Shown here piece after piece: positions 15,489 through 23,963 of a stretch of DNA of 64,000 bases. The DNA is from Akkermansiaceae bacterium. Its GTDB lineage: Bacteria > Verrucomicrobiota > Verrucomicrobiia > Verrucomicrobiales > Akkermansiaceae. Position 1 is the stretch's first letter; the number at the start of each line of letters is the position of its first letter. The DNA lies in NCBI GenBank assembly GCA_019634595.1, contig JAHCBC010000001.1, positions 1,116,001-1,180,000 on the forward strand, read 5' to 3'. The position numbers and the translations under genes are program-made. Below the pieces are notes generated by a model that saw nothing but the letters and a program-made list of their open reading frames with translations, was not told the origin of the DNA and made no database searches.

Positions 15489-17048
15489 ATGCCCGCCGCC
15501 CGGAAGTCCCTGCAACTGAAGCAAAATTCCGCCTCCCTCCATACCGCGCTCCATATCGGTGCCAGCTCCGTCTCCATGATGGTCGCGGAACGTGACGGAA
15601 AAGGCACATTGACCCCGGTCGATTTCCTGGAGCAGCCCGCCCCGCTGGCGAGCGACATTTTCCGTGACGGAAAGGTCAGCCTGACCACCACGGAGCGCAT
15701 CGTCTCCATCATCAAGGGCTACCAGAAGGCATTGGCGGAGCTGGGCTATGACCCGCACGACCTCACCCGCGCCGTGGCGACGAACATCCTGAGCGAGGCG
15801 ACGAACCATGACACGGTCATGAACCGCATCCGCATCGCCTGTGGCCTGCGGGTGAGCACCATCGACGACGGGGAGATGACCCGCCTCATCTACCTGAAGA
15901 CGCGCCGCCGGCTGAAGAACCTGCCCGCCATGGAGCAGGACACCACGCTGGTGGTCCACGTGGGTCCGGGGAACACCCGCGCCCTCCTGTTCCAGAACGG
16001 AAAGATCACCCGCTACACCAGCTACCGGCTGGGCACCCACCGCACCCGCGAGGCGCTGGAGGGTTCCCTCACGGACGGCCCCGCCCTCAACCGCGTGATC
16101 CGCGAGCATACGTCCGGGAACCTGGCGCAGATCCGCTTCGACTACTCGGACGTCACCATCGACGGCATCGTCGCCATCGGTTATGAGATCCAGTCCGTCG
16201 CCCCGTCCCTCATCAAGAAAGGGAGCGCCTCCCCGCTGAAGACGCTGCGCCAGTTCACCTCGGAGGCGGCGACGCTCTCGGACGCGGAGCTGGTGAAGCG
16301 GTTCCAGGTGGACTACCAGACGGCGGAGGGCCTGCTGCCCGCGCTGGAGATCAACCTCGCCATCGCGGAGGTGCTCAAGCAGGAGGAGATCCACATCCCG
16401 GACAGCGACTACGAACAGGGCCTGCTGAACGACCTGCTGGTCTCCCAGGAACTCACCGGAGCCTTCGCGGAGGAGGTGCTGCGCTCCGCCAACATCCTCG
16501 CGGAACGCTACCAGTCGGACATCGCCCATGGCGAACACGTGGGACGGCTCTGCACCCGTTTCTTCGATGCCACGGCGGACCTGCACCGCCTCACGCCGCA
16601 TGACGCGCTGCTGCTCCAGGTGGCCGCCATCCTCCATGAGGTGGGCACCTTCATCACCGCGCGCGCGCACCACAAGCACTCGGAATACATCATCCTCAAC
16701 TCGGAGATCTTCGGGCTGGACCGTCTGGACGTCACCATCGTCGCGCTGGTTTCCCGCTACCACCGCCACTCCGGCCCGAAGCTGGAACACCCCAGCTACG
16801 CCGCCCTGGGCACGGAGGATCGCATCCGCGTGTCAAAGCTGGCGGCCCTGCTCCGCGTGGCGGACGCACTGGAACGCACCCACGCCCAGCGCGTCGCGCA
16901 GATCGAGATCAAGCGTGAAGCAGGCAAGCTCCGCGTCCGCCTGCCCGGACTGGAGGACGCCGCCGTGGAACGCATCGCCATGGAGTCGAAGGCGGACCTC
17001 TTCGAGGAAGTCTTCGGCCTCACCGTCGTCATCGATGAGGATAACTGA
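15489..17048 (+). CDS. Ppx/GppA phosphatase with C-terminal HD domain, 519 aa
   Basis: Likely exopolyphosphatase and/or pppGpp phosphohydrolase. N-terminal ASKHA-fold domains: LHIGASSVSMMVAERDGKG in place of the usual DxGSNS start, the AVATNILSEATN segment, and VVHVGPGNTRALLF in the position of the DIGGGS motif. The C-terminal domain is HD-like (HGEHVGRLCTRFF; LLQVAAILHEVGTFI; HHKHSEYIILN), with a hydrophobic His/Asp array. The active-site loops are diverged from E. coli Ppx (no canonical GGGS), so activity is less certain than the fold. The start at 15489 has TTAGG upstream. It lies 94 bases before ppk1, same strand. Confidence 0.85.
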   Translation: MPAARKSLQLKQNSASLHTALHIGASSVSMMVAERDGKGTLTPVDFLEQPAPLASDIFRDGKVSLTTTERIVSIIKGYQKALAELGYDPHDLTRAVATNILSEATNHDTVMNRIRIACGLRVSTIDDGEMTRLIYLKTRRRLKNLPAMEQDTTLVVHVGPGNTRALLFQNGKITRYTSYRLGTHRTREALEGSLTDGPALNRVIREHTSGNLAQIRFDYSDVTIDGIVAIGYEIQSVAPSLIKKGSASPLKTLRQFTSEAATLSDAELVKRFQVDYQTAEGLLPALEINLAIAEVLKQEEIHIPDSDYEQGLLNDLLVSQELTGAFAEEVLRSANILAERYQSDIAHGEHVGRLCTRFFDATADLHRLTPHDALLLQVAAILHEVGTFITARAHHKHSEYIILNSEIFGLDRLDVTIVALVSRYHRHSGPKLEHPSYAALGTEDRIRVSKLAALLRVADALERTHAQRVAQIEIKREAGKLRVRLPGLEDAAVERIAMESKADLFEEVFGLTVVIDEDN

Positions 17049-17142
17049 CTCCCCTTTCTTCCACAATGGAGCGCAGCGACATGGAGCCACTGAAACCATC
17101 AACATCCGGCTCAAATCACCGATCACTTCCCACTTTTCTCCC

Positions 17143-19236
17143 ATGATCCCCTACCTCAACCGCGAACTTTCCTGGGTCGAATTCAACCAACGGGTGCTCA
17201 ACGAAGCCCTGCGCGATGACCTTCCGCTGCTGGAACGGCTGAAGTTCCTGGCGATCACCGCGTCGAACCTCGACGAGTTCTTCCAGGTCCGCATCGGCAG
17301 CCTCATGCTCATGCGCCGCAGCGGCCGGAAGACGCCGGACCTTTCCGGCCTCACCCCGGTGAAGAACCTGGCGCTGCTGCGCACCCGCATCCTCCGGATG
17401 TGCGAGGACCAGTACACCCTGCTCAACACCGTGCTGCTGCCCGCGCTGGAGAAGCACAAGATCCGCCTGCTTTCCTTCCGTGAGCTGAGCCTGACCCAGG
17501 CGGCGCAGGCATCCGCCATTTTCGAGGACGGCGTCTTTCCGCTGCTCACCCCGCTGGCCATCGATCCGGACGGCCCGCCGCTCCAGGTGCCCGGCCTCCA
17601 GATCGTGGTGGCCTGCCGCCTGCTCGACCCGGAGACCCAGGCCGTGCGCCACGCCGTGATCCCCATCCCGGAAAGCGTGGGCCGCCGCGTGCCCATCTCC
17701 ACGGATGGCGAGGGAGCGTCCTTCCTCTTCATCGAGGACCTGGTGGCCGCGCATGCGGACCAGCTTTTCCCTGGTGAGAATGTCACCGCCACCACCGTCT
17801 TCCGCGTCACCCGCAACGGCGACATGGCCGTGCAGGAGGAGGATGCGACGGACCTGGCAGGCGAGATGGAGGACGTGCTCACCGCCCGCCGCTTCGCGGA
17901 CACCGTGCGGCTGGAACTGCGTGAGGACGCCCCGCGCGACCTCGCCCGCATCATCCAGAAAGTCACCGGTGCCAGCCCGCAGGAAGTCTATCAGATGGAC
18001 GGCCCGCCCGGACTTTCCTCCTTCATGGACCTGGCGTTCCTCTCCGGCTACGACCACCTGCGCGACGCGGACTGGCCCGGCCAGCCCTCCCCCGCCATCA
18101 CACCCGGCTCGACCATGTTCGAGACCATCGCCTCCGGCGACCTGATGCTTTTCCATCCCTATGAATCGTTCGAGCCGGTGATGCGCCTCATCGAGGAAGC
18201 GGCGGAGGATCCGGATGTCATCGCCATCAAGCAGGTGCTCTACCGCACCGCGCGGCAGTCACGCATCATCGACGCGCTCATCAAGGCCGCGGAAAACGGC
18301 AAACACGTGACCGCGCTGGTGGAGCTGAAGGCGCGCTTCGACGAGGCCCGCAACCTCGACCGTGCGGATGAACTGCGCCGCGCGGGCGCACAGATCGTCT
18401 ATGGCGTGAAGGGCCTGAAGACGCACGCGAAGATCTGCCTGGTCATCCGCCGGGAGTCCGGCCGCCTGCGCCGCTACGTCCACCTCGGCACCGGCAACTA
18501 CAACGAGTCCACCTCGAAGCTCTACACCGACCTCTCCTACCTCACCTGCAAGCCGGACTACGGCAACGACGCCTCCCTCTTCTTCAACGCCGTCACCGGA
18601 CGGTCGAAGTTGCTGCGCTTCCAGCGTCTGGTCCCCGCCCCCACCGCGATGAAGCCGAAGCTGCTGGACCTCATCGCCAGCGAGGCGGACCGCGCCGGGC
18701 TGGGCCTGCCCGCGAAGATCACCGCGAAGGTGAACTCCCTCCAGGACCCCGACATCATCGCCGCGCTCTACAAGGCCTCCCAGGCCGGCGTCGAGGTGAA
18801 GCTCAACGTCCGCGGCATCTGCTGCCTGAAGCCGGGCGACCCGAAGCACTCGAAAAACATCGAGGTCATTTCCGTCATCGACCGCTACCTCGAACACGCG
18901 CGCCTCTTCCACTTCCACCAGGGCGGCGACTCCCAGGTCTACATCGCCTCCGCGGACTGGATGACCCGCAACCTGGAGAAGCGCGTGGAGCTGATGATCC
19001 CCATCGAGGCCGCGCCGCTGAAGCGCCGCCTCATCCGCATCCTGGACGCTTATTTCCAGGACAACGTCCAGGCCTCCCGCATCCTCCCCGACGGCACCTC
19101 CCAGCGCCTCGTCCGGGAAAAGGGCAAGAAAGCCTTCCGCGTGCAGGAGTTCTTCTACCAGCAGGCAAGACAGGCCGCCAAAGCCCGCGAGCACGAACGG
19201 GCGATGACCTTCGAGCCGCACGTGCCGGTGGAGTGA
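17143..19236 (+). CDS. ppk1: polyphosphate kinase PPK1, 697 aa
   Basis: Reversibly makes polyphosphate from ATP. The N-terminus IPYLNRELSWVEFNQRVL is the canonical PPK N domain; the head domain (TASNLDEFFQVRIGSLM) and two phospholipase D-like catalytic domains follow. The active-site His region is GLKTHAKICLVIRRESGRL and the second is YVHLGTGNYNESTSKLYTD. Length matches the family. The frame is open some 600 bases upstream as an overlap with the preceding gene, but the ATG at 17143 begins the conserved sequence. With the Ppx/GppA and PPK2 genes it forms a polyphosphate locus. Confidence 0.96.
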   Translation: MIPYLNRELSWVEFNQRVLNEALRDDLPLLERLKFLAITASNLDEFFQVRIGSLMLMRRSGRKTPDLSGLTPVKNLALLRTRILRMCEDQYTLLNTVLLPALEKHKIRLLSFRELSLTQAAQASAIFEDGVFPLLTPLAIDPDGPPLQVPGLQIVVACRLLDPETQAVRHAVIPIPESVGRRVPISTDGEGASFLFIEDLVAAHADQLFPGENVTATTVFRVTRNGDMAVQEEDATDLAGEMEDVLTARRFADTVRLELREDAPRDLARIIQKVTGASPQEVYQMDGPPGLSSFMDLAFLSGYDHLRDADWPGQPSPAITPGSTMFETIASGDLMLFHPYESFEPVMRLIEEAAEDPDVIAIKQVLYRTARQSRIIDALIKAAENGKHVTALVELKARFDEARNLDRADELRRAGAQIVYGVKGLKTHAKICLVIRRESGRLRRYVHLGTGNYNESTSKLYTDLSYLTCKPDYGNDASLFFNAVTGRSKLLRFQRLVPAPTAMKPKLLDLIASEADRAGLGLPAKITAKVNSLQDPDIIAALYKASQAGVEVKLNVRGICCLKPGDPKHSKNIEVISVIDRYLEHARLFHFHQGGDSQVYIASADWMTRNLEKRVELMIPIEAAPLKRRLIRILDAYFQDNVQASRILPDGTSQRLVREKGKKAFRVQEFFYQQARQAAKAREHERAMTFEPHVPVE

Positions 19237-19276
19237 GGGGAAAGGAATGCGCGGGCATCCAGTATGGATGGCATAC

Positions 19277-19334
19277 ACCCCCGTCGGCGGAGCCGGCGGG
19301 AAAGGAGGCTTTCTCCGAAAGGGCCGGGGTAGAT
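19277..19334. repeat. family G repeat arm, copy 1
   Basis: CACCCCCGTCGGCGGAGCCG through GGCTTTCTCCGAAAGGGCC is the same arm as in the long hairpin at 29742-29885. The complementary arm is absent here. Confidence 0.75.
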
Positions 19335-19402
19335 GCCGCATGGTCCGTGTGGCGGATCCGATGAGTGATGCGTTGGAGCATCATCCAACAGACCAGCTCC
19401 GG

Positions 19403-19449
19403 TTCCTGGTGGACCTCCCTCCAACCGAACCTCTCACGAGGTTCGCTAC
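19403..19449. repeat. family B partial element
   Basis: CCGAACCTCTCACGAGGTTC followed by GCTAC is a family B terminal hairpin with CTAC end; CTCCGGTTCCTGGTGG just upstream also matches the centre of the longer copies. It contains the stop codon of the gene at 19446-19880. Confidence 0.7.
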
Positions 19450-19880
19450 TCCATCCTCGCCATCTTCTTCCGGGGACGGCGGGTTTCATTGGCGCGCAGT
19501 CCGGAAGGGAATCCGGGATGATGGTGGCCGGAGGCTTTCCGCGCGGCTGCCGCCGCTTCCGGGTTCCTGGGGCTTTTCCGCAGGAGCTTCGCCTTCGGCA
19601 TGATGATGTCGGAGATGAAAATCACTCCCTTCACCAACGAGGTTGCCACTTCCGCCATGTGGGTCTGCCCTTCGGCGTCCACATATTCCAGTTCATGGAT
19701 CGTGGGGTTGGTCCCTGCAAGCCACCCGATGCTGTAAGGACCGGCCTCAAGCTCGACGATCTTCCCTCCCTTTCGCCTGACGGCGCTCCTCACCCTACCG
19801 AGATCCCACGGTTTGACCAGCAGGCCCAGCAACAGGCCGGCAACGACGATGGCCTGGAACATATCGATCAGCGCATCCAT
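19446..19880 (-). CDS. small membrane-anchored hypothetical protein, 144 aa
   Basis: Unrecognised. One N-terminal transmembrane helix (MFQAIVVAGLLLGLLV, residues 7-22) is followed by a small beta-rich soluble domain (GGKIVELEAGPYSIGWLAG; THMAEVATSLVKGVIFISD) and a very basic tail (RANETRRPRKKMARME). The tail is partly translated from a family B repeat, so the native C-terminus may have been altered by the repeat. No neighbours on the same strand are close. Confidence 0.55.
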   Translation of the reverse strand: MDALIDMFQAIVVAGLLLGLLVKPWDLGRVRSAVRRKGGKIVELEAGPYSIGWLAGTNPTIHELEYVDAEGQTHMAEVATSLVKGVIFISDIIMPKAKLLRKSPRNPEAAAAARKASGHHHPGFPSGLRANETRRPRKKMARME

Positions 19881-19967
19881 GGAGTCCGGGTATTAGCAGA
19901 CGGGAAAGTTCCCTGCAATCTCCATCAGGCGGGACGGCCAAGATCCCCCCCCACCGGAAGCCACGGC

Positions 19968-20029
19968 GACAGGAGGGCAAGCCTCCGGATTGCCTCAGAT
20001 GACAATCCGGAGGCTTGTCTTCCTTTCCC
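19968..20029. repeat. family A palindromic repeat, copy 7 (short loop)
   Basis: Arms GACAGGAGGGCAAGCCTCCG and AATCCGGAGGCTTGTCTTCC with a short centre. It is located just after the accA stop and could act as its transcription stop hairpin. Confidence 0.88.
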
Positions 20030-20038
20030 TGCGGGGCG

Positions 20039-20992
20039 TCACTTGCCCTGCCACTCACCGAAGGCGCGGAACTTTTCGTAGCGCTGGTCGAGGAGCTTCT
20101 GGACGGGGAGCTTCTTCAACTCCTCCAGATGGCGGAGGATGGTGGCCTTGAAGGCGTCCGCAGTGGCGTGGTGGTCGTGGTGGGCGCCGCCGGTCGGCTC
20201 CTCGATCACATCGTCGATGAGGTTGAGCTTCATCAGGTCCGGGGCGACGAGCTTCATCGCTTCCGCGGCCTCCGGGGCGTGCTTGCGGTGCTTCCAGAGG
20301 ATGGCGGCGCAACCTTCCGGACTGATGACGGAGTAGTAGGCGTTCTCCAGCATGAGGACGCGGTCCGCGACGCCGATGCCGAGCGCACCGCCGGAGCCTC
20401 CCTCACCGAGGACGACGGCGATGACGGGCACCTTGAGCAACATCATCTCACGCAGGTTGTAGGCGATGGCTTCGGCAATGTTGCGCTCCTCCGCGCCGAT
20501 GCCGGGGAACGCGCCGGGGGTGTCGATGAGGGTGACGACGGGCAGGCCGAACTTTTCCGCCATCTTCATCAGGCGGAGCGCCTTGCGGTAGCCTTCCGGA
20601 TGGGCGCTGCCGAAGTTGCGCTTGAGGTTCTCCTTCGTGTCGCGGCCTTTCTGGTGGCCGATGACGACGACACGCTGGCCGCCGATGCGGGCGAAGCCAC
20701 CGGGCATGGAGGCGTCATCGCCGATGTGGCGGTCACCATGCAGTTCGTAGAAGTCCGTGAAAGCGAGTGCGACGTAGTCGAGCATGAACGGGCGGTTCGT
20801 GTGACGGGCGATCTGGACGCGCTGCCAAGGTGTGAGGTTCTTGTAAATCGAAGCGCGGGTTTCGGCCAGTTTCCCCTCCATGATGGAGATCTCCGCGGAC
20901 ATGTCGATGTTCTGCGACGCGGCTTTTGCGCGCAGTTTCTCCAGTTCGCGTTCAAGCTCGGCGGCGGGTTTTTCGAATTCGAGAAGCTGCAT
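20039..20992 (-). CDS. accA: acetyl-CoA carboxylase carboxyltransferase subunit alpha, 317 aa
   Basis: Transfers the carboxyl group from carboxybiotin to acetyl-CoA, giving malonyl-CoA, in complex with AccD. The N-terminus MQLLEFEKPAAELERELEKL is the usual coiled start, then TPWQRVQIARHTNRP, the crotonase core (VVTLIDTPGAFPGIGAEERN) and the oxyanion segment VLGEGGSGGALGIGVAD. Length is standard. It is last in a minus-strand run that also contains acpP, consistent with a role in fatty acid synthesis. The start is ATG at 20992, 44 bases after the stop of the LysM gene. Confidence 0.97.
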   Translation of the reverse strand: MQLLEFEKPAAELERELEKLRAKAASQNIDMSAEISIMEGKLAETRASIYKNLTPWQRVQIARHTNRPFMLDYVALAFTDFYELHGDRHIGDDASMPGGFARIGGQRVVVIGHQKGRDTKENLKRNFGSAHPEGYRKALRLMKMAEKFGLPVVTLIDTPGAFPGIGAEERNIAEAIAYNLREMMLLKVPVIAVVLGEGGSGGALGIGVADRVLMLENAYYSVISPEGCAAILWKHRKHAPEAAEAMKLVAPDLMKLNLIDDVIEEPTGGAHHDHHATADAFKATILRHLEELKKLPVQKLLDQRYEKFRAFGEWQGK

Positions 20993-21036
20993 GTGCTATG
21001 GAAGAAGTGGTTGCGGACGGACCGCTGGGACGGACG

Positions 21037-21948
21037 CTAGCGTTTCGGGTTGCGGATTTCCACCTCATTTCCGGCCCGGGTGAGAAGATTCAGCTCCTCC
21101 ATGTCCGGACCGCTGAGGAAAATGCCGCGCGCGCCTTCCTTGTCGTCGTCACTGGTAGTCGGGTCGTCCGCCAGCAGGGGGACCGGCACCTTGGTGAACT
21201 GGATGTATTTCGCGGCGCCGCGGTAACCCTTCGCCTGCGGCTGGAGGCGCCGCCCGCCGGACATGGCCCCTTTCGACTCGATGGTGGTCTTCTGGCCCGC
21301 CAACGGGCTGCCCGAACCGATGCGGAGGATGGGGTACTCCCGGAGGAACCTGCCGCCGTCCCAGATGGAGACGGCCATCCGCTGCGGCTCGATGAGCAGC
21401 CGGAACTCCAGCGGCATGACGATGAGTTCGTCCCCGGGCTGGATGTTGCCCAGCTCGAACATGCCGTTGAGATACATGATCATGTCGAGCGAGGTCTTGT
21501 TCTTTCCGGCGATGCCGAGGAAGGAATCCCCGCGTTTCACGACATGGACGGTCTTCCCCTCCCGGTGGGAAGTGGACAGCACCTCGTCCATGTTCATGTC
21601 CCCGACGATGCGGCGGGCGATGGGGGCGGACGGGGAGGTGGGGAAAACATTGACGATGGCCATGAGCTTCTCGCGGGCCTCCGTGTATTGGTCCAGGGCG
21701 AGCAGTTCGTGCGCCTTCTGGAACGCCTTCTCACCGGGGTCGATGTCGGGCAGCTCCGCCGCGTCCAGCATTTTGGCGAATTCCGTGTCCGGCTCCTTTT
21801 TGACGATCTCCGCGGGGTTCGGGATCAGCTTCTCGAACACGCCGCCCATCGGCGCGACGAGGATGTGGTAGAGGAACATCGCCGTGAATGCCATCACGCC
21901 GAGCACGGCGAAAAGGGCGACCAACTTGACCAGGAACCACAGCCTCAT
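21037..21948 (-). CDS. membrane-anchored LysM protein with degenerate L,D-transpeptidase-like domain, 303 aa
   Basis: Envelope protein, probably peptidoglycan-binding. One N-terminal transmembrane helix (residues 4-30) is followed by a helical repeat region, a LysM motif (VHVVKRGDSFLGIAGKNKTS to ...GDELIVMP, about 135-180), then a domain resembling YkuD (RMAVSIWDGGRFLREYPI; GSPLAGQKTTIESKG). The YkuD catalytic HxxS/SHGC motifs are absent: the C-terminal equivalent reads ARGIFLSGPDMEELN with no cysteine. So it is likely a non-catalytic binder or regulator. It lies between accA and a hypothetical gene on the same strand, with short gaps, consistent with one operon. Confidence 0.75.
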   Translation of the reverse strand: MRLWFLVKLVALFAVLGVMAFTAMFLYHILVAPMGGVFEKLIPNPAEIVKKEPDTEFAKMLDAAELPDIDPGEKAFQKAHELLALDQYTEAREKLMAIVNVFPTSPSAPIARRIVGDMNMDEVLSTSHREGKTVHVVKRGDSFLGIAGKNKTSLDMIMYLNGMFELGNIQPGDELIVMPLEFRLLIEPQRMAVSIWDGGRFLREYPILRIGSGSPLAGQKTTIESKGAMSGGRRLQPQAKGYRGAAKYIQFTKVPVPLLADDPTTSDDDKEGARGIFLSGPDMEELNLLTRAGNEVEIRNPKR

Positions 21949-21962
21949 GATGACACGCCGGG

Positions 21963-22499
21963 TTATAGCAGCCCGCGCCGCTTGAAGTCGAACGCATTGA
22001 TCTCCTGGGAGCGCAGGATCATTTCGAAGGAAAACTTGAGGATGGAGATCTCCCAGGCGTCGTCCACGCCCTCGATGACCGCCAGCGAGGGGTTCCCCGT
22101 GCGGCGGATGTCCTCCATCACGCGCTCCCGCACGGCGTCCATGGAGTCATGGATGATCTCCTCCTGCACGTGGCCGCGCCTGAACTGGAAGCCATACTGG
22201 AGGAAAGCAAGATCCCTGCCCTGCTCCTTGAACTTGTGCACCAGCGCGTCCAGGCGGGCGCGGGCATCGTCGTTGAAGCCCTCCAGCTCGATGCCGCGGT
22301 AGCCATCCGGCCGGAAGATGCGCGGGCGCATGGCCTCCACCTCACCCGTGCGCACCCTGACCTCGTTGTTGCGGTCCATCAGCTCGCTGATGAGCTGGAA
22401 CTCGAAGCGGGTCTCGCCGAAGGTTTCGATCCGGCGGTCCGGCTCGCGGAGCACCTTCGTCATCTCCAGCGCGTATTGGATATTGTCCGGGGAATGCAT
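21963..22499 (-). CDS. conserved hypothetical protein, 178 aa
   Basis: No family recognised. The sequence is soluble and acidic, with two helix-rich halves (MHSPDNIQYALEMTKVLREP; FNDDARARLDALVHKFKEQG) and a central beta segment with EYGFQFRRGH-like aromatic residues. The GNPSLAVIEGVDDAWEISIL portion near the end looks structured. The ATG at 22499 was chosen because it follows an unrelated, Arg/Pro-rich stretch. Its stop is 14 bases before the LysM gene start, so the two are probably co-transcribed. Confidence 0.7.
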   Translation of the reverse strand: MHSPDNIQYALEMTKVLREPDRRIETFGETRFEFQLISELMDRNNEVRVRTGEVEAMRPRIFRPDGYRGIELEGFNDDARARLDALVHKFKEQGRDLAFLQYGFQFRRGHVQEEIIHDSMDAVRERVMEDIRRTGNPSLAVIEGVDDAWEISILKFSFEMILRSQEINAFDFKRRGLL

Positions 22500-22598
22500 C
22501 AGCCGGGGGAATCTCCGCTCATTCGGGCGCAATGCAAAGAAAAGGACGGACATCCGCGAGGAGTCCGCCCTTTCCGAAAGCGTACGCCTGCCGCTGGA

Positions 22599-22841
22599 TC
22601 AGCCTTGCTGGCTGTTGATGTAGGTCACGACGTCGCCGACAGCCTGGAGCTTTTCGGCTTCCTCGTCGGGGACTTCGATGTCGAACTCCTCTTCGAAGGC
22701 CATCACCAGCTCGACGGTGTCGAGGGAGTCGGCGCCGAGGTCTTCGACGAACTTCGCCTCAGGGGTCACTTGGTCGGCGCTGACGCCGAGTTGGTCAACG
22801 ATGATATCTTTTACGCGTTCTTCGATGCTTTTGTCAGACAT
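22599..22841 (-). CDS. acpP: acyl carrier protein, 80 aa
   Basis: Carries growing acyl chains in fatty acid synthesis on a phosphopantetheine arm. The attachment serine is in the classical [20 protein letters not shown] motif; the four-helix acidic profile and length are standard. It is followed by the hypothetical, LysM and accA genes on the same strand, so the run includes two components of fatty acid synthesis. Confidence 0.97.
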   Translation of the reverse strand: MSDKSIEERVKDIIVDQLGVSADQVTPEAKFVEDLGADSLDTVELVMAFEEEFDIEVPDEEAEKLQAVGDVVTYINSQQG

Positions 22842-22950
22842 GGGCTGCTGTGGTTGATTGGTTGGCGTTGCGGTTGGTTATCGCGCCGCTGGCGGACTTG
22901 GCAACCCTGAAAACAGTGATCGCCGGGTAATTCCGCGCGGGAGCTGCGTT

Positions 22951-23793
22951 TCACCCGTCTTCCGGGGTGGATTTCGTTTCCGGTTCCCCGCCGGAAACTT
23001 CCTCCGCGCGGGCGAATTCGATGATTTCCCCGGAAAATTTCGAGCGGATGCGCTCCATCAGCATTTCCGCCGGCTGGCCGTCCTCTTTTTTGAACCCCCC
23101 GTAGGTCAGGCCGTCGATGCGCAGCCGGCCCTTCCCGGATGCCCCCTCATAGTCGGCGAAGGCGAGGCCCTTGTTGTCCCACTTCCTGAGATCCAGCGTC
23201 TTCAGGTCGGTGTATGGCACCCGTTTCCCGTCCTGGGAGGTGATGCCCGTTTCATCCGCGACGATGCGGCGGCGGATGGTGCGGAGGAGGAAAAACGCCG
23301 CCACCACGGAGAGGATGACGCAGACACCGGCGCAGATCCATTGCTCATCGATCTCGCGCTTCGTCATCGGCTCCTCCGGCGGCTTGCTGTCATAGCCATG
23401 CTCCGCGGAGTAGTCCCGCCACAAAAGGTTCGCCTGCAGCCGCTTGCTGATCTTTTCATGATCCTGGAGCATCTCCGGCCACGGCATGGGCTGTTTCAGA
23501 TCCTTTGGCAGCACATAGGGATCCTCCGGAAATTTCACGTTGCGGGTGGCGGCGAAGCTCTTCCACTCCTCCGCCGTCAATGAGTTGTCCTTGTTCTTCT
23601 CGTTGAACTGCACCACCGCCTCGTCGAACGCCTTGGAAAGGTAGAAGATGTGGTTCTTCTTCCGGTAACCGATCGCGCCGTCATAGGCGAAATAAGCGGC
23701 GAAAAAGGAAAACATCACCAGCATGGCCGCCGCCCGGAGCAGGAACCATGGCGTTGGCTTGCAGACGATGGCATCGGGAGAAGCGGTCGGCAT
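22951..23793 (-). CDS. two-helix membrane hypothetical protein, 280 aa
   Basis: Unrecognised. There are two transmembrane segments: WFLLRAAAMLVMFSFFAAYF (about 16-35) and WICAGVCVILSVVAAFFLL (about 155-173). A polar domain (~115 aa) lies between them. After the second helix comes a small pleckstrin-like or DUF-type domain (RIVADETGITSQDGKRVPYT). A charged C-terminal tail ends at a stop 109 bases before acpP. The start at 23793 is the first ATG downstream of a repeat-like leader. An outward-facing sensor or envelope assembly role is only a guess. Confidence 0.65.
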   Translation of the reverse strand: MPTASPDAIVCKPTPWFLLRAAAMLVMFSFFAAYFAYDGAIGYRKKNHIFYLSKAFDEAVVQFNEKNKDNSLTAEEWKSFAATRNVKFPEDPYVLPKDLKQPMPWPEMLQDHEKISKRLQANLLWRDYSAEHGYDSKPPEEPMTKREIDEQWICAGVCVILSVVAAFFLLRTIRRRIVADETGITSQDGKRVPYTDLKTLDLRKWDNKGLAFADYEGASGKGRLRIDGLTYGGFKKEDGQPAEMLMERIRSKFSGEIIEFARAEEVSGGEPETKSTPEDG

Positions 23794-23848
23794 CGGGTGG
23801 GACAAAACCCGGATTCGCGGGGCATGGCAAGCACGGAAGCCCCGGCGG

Positions 23849-23908
23849 GGAAAGGAAGACAATCCTCCGGATTGTCATCTGAGGCCATCGGGAGGATTGC
23901 CCTCCTGC
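23849..23908. repeat. family A repeat, copy 8 (diverged short form)
   Basis: GGAAAGGAAGACAATCCTCC and GGGAGGATTGCCCTCCTGCC retain the family A pattern with several changes. It lies between the divergent membrane protein gene and fbaA. Confidence 0.75.
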
Positions 23909-23963
23909 CTGCGGGAATTCCCGCTTGTCGGGGAGCCTCCGCTTGGTTACGCACTCCGCCGTC

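Noticed and set aside
15351-16790. Long open minus-strand frame opposite the Ppx/GppA gene
   Set aside because: Shadow of a conserved gene; composition dominated by Val/Gly/Arg/His with no family motifs.
16528-17142. Upstream extension of ppk1 (open frame from 16528)
   Set aside because: The extension overlaps the Ppx/GppA gene in another frame and is Arg/Ser/Thr-rich; conserved PPK sequence begins at 17143.
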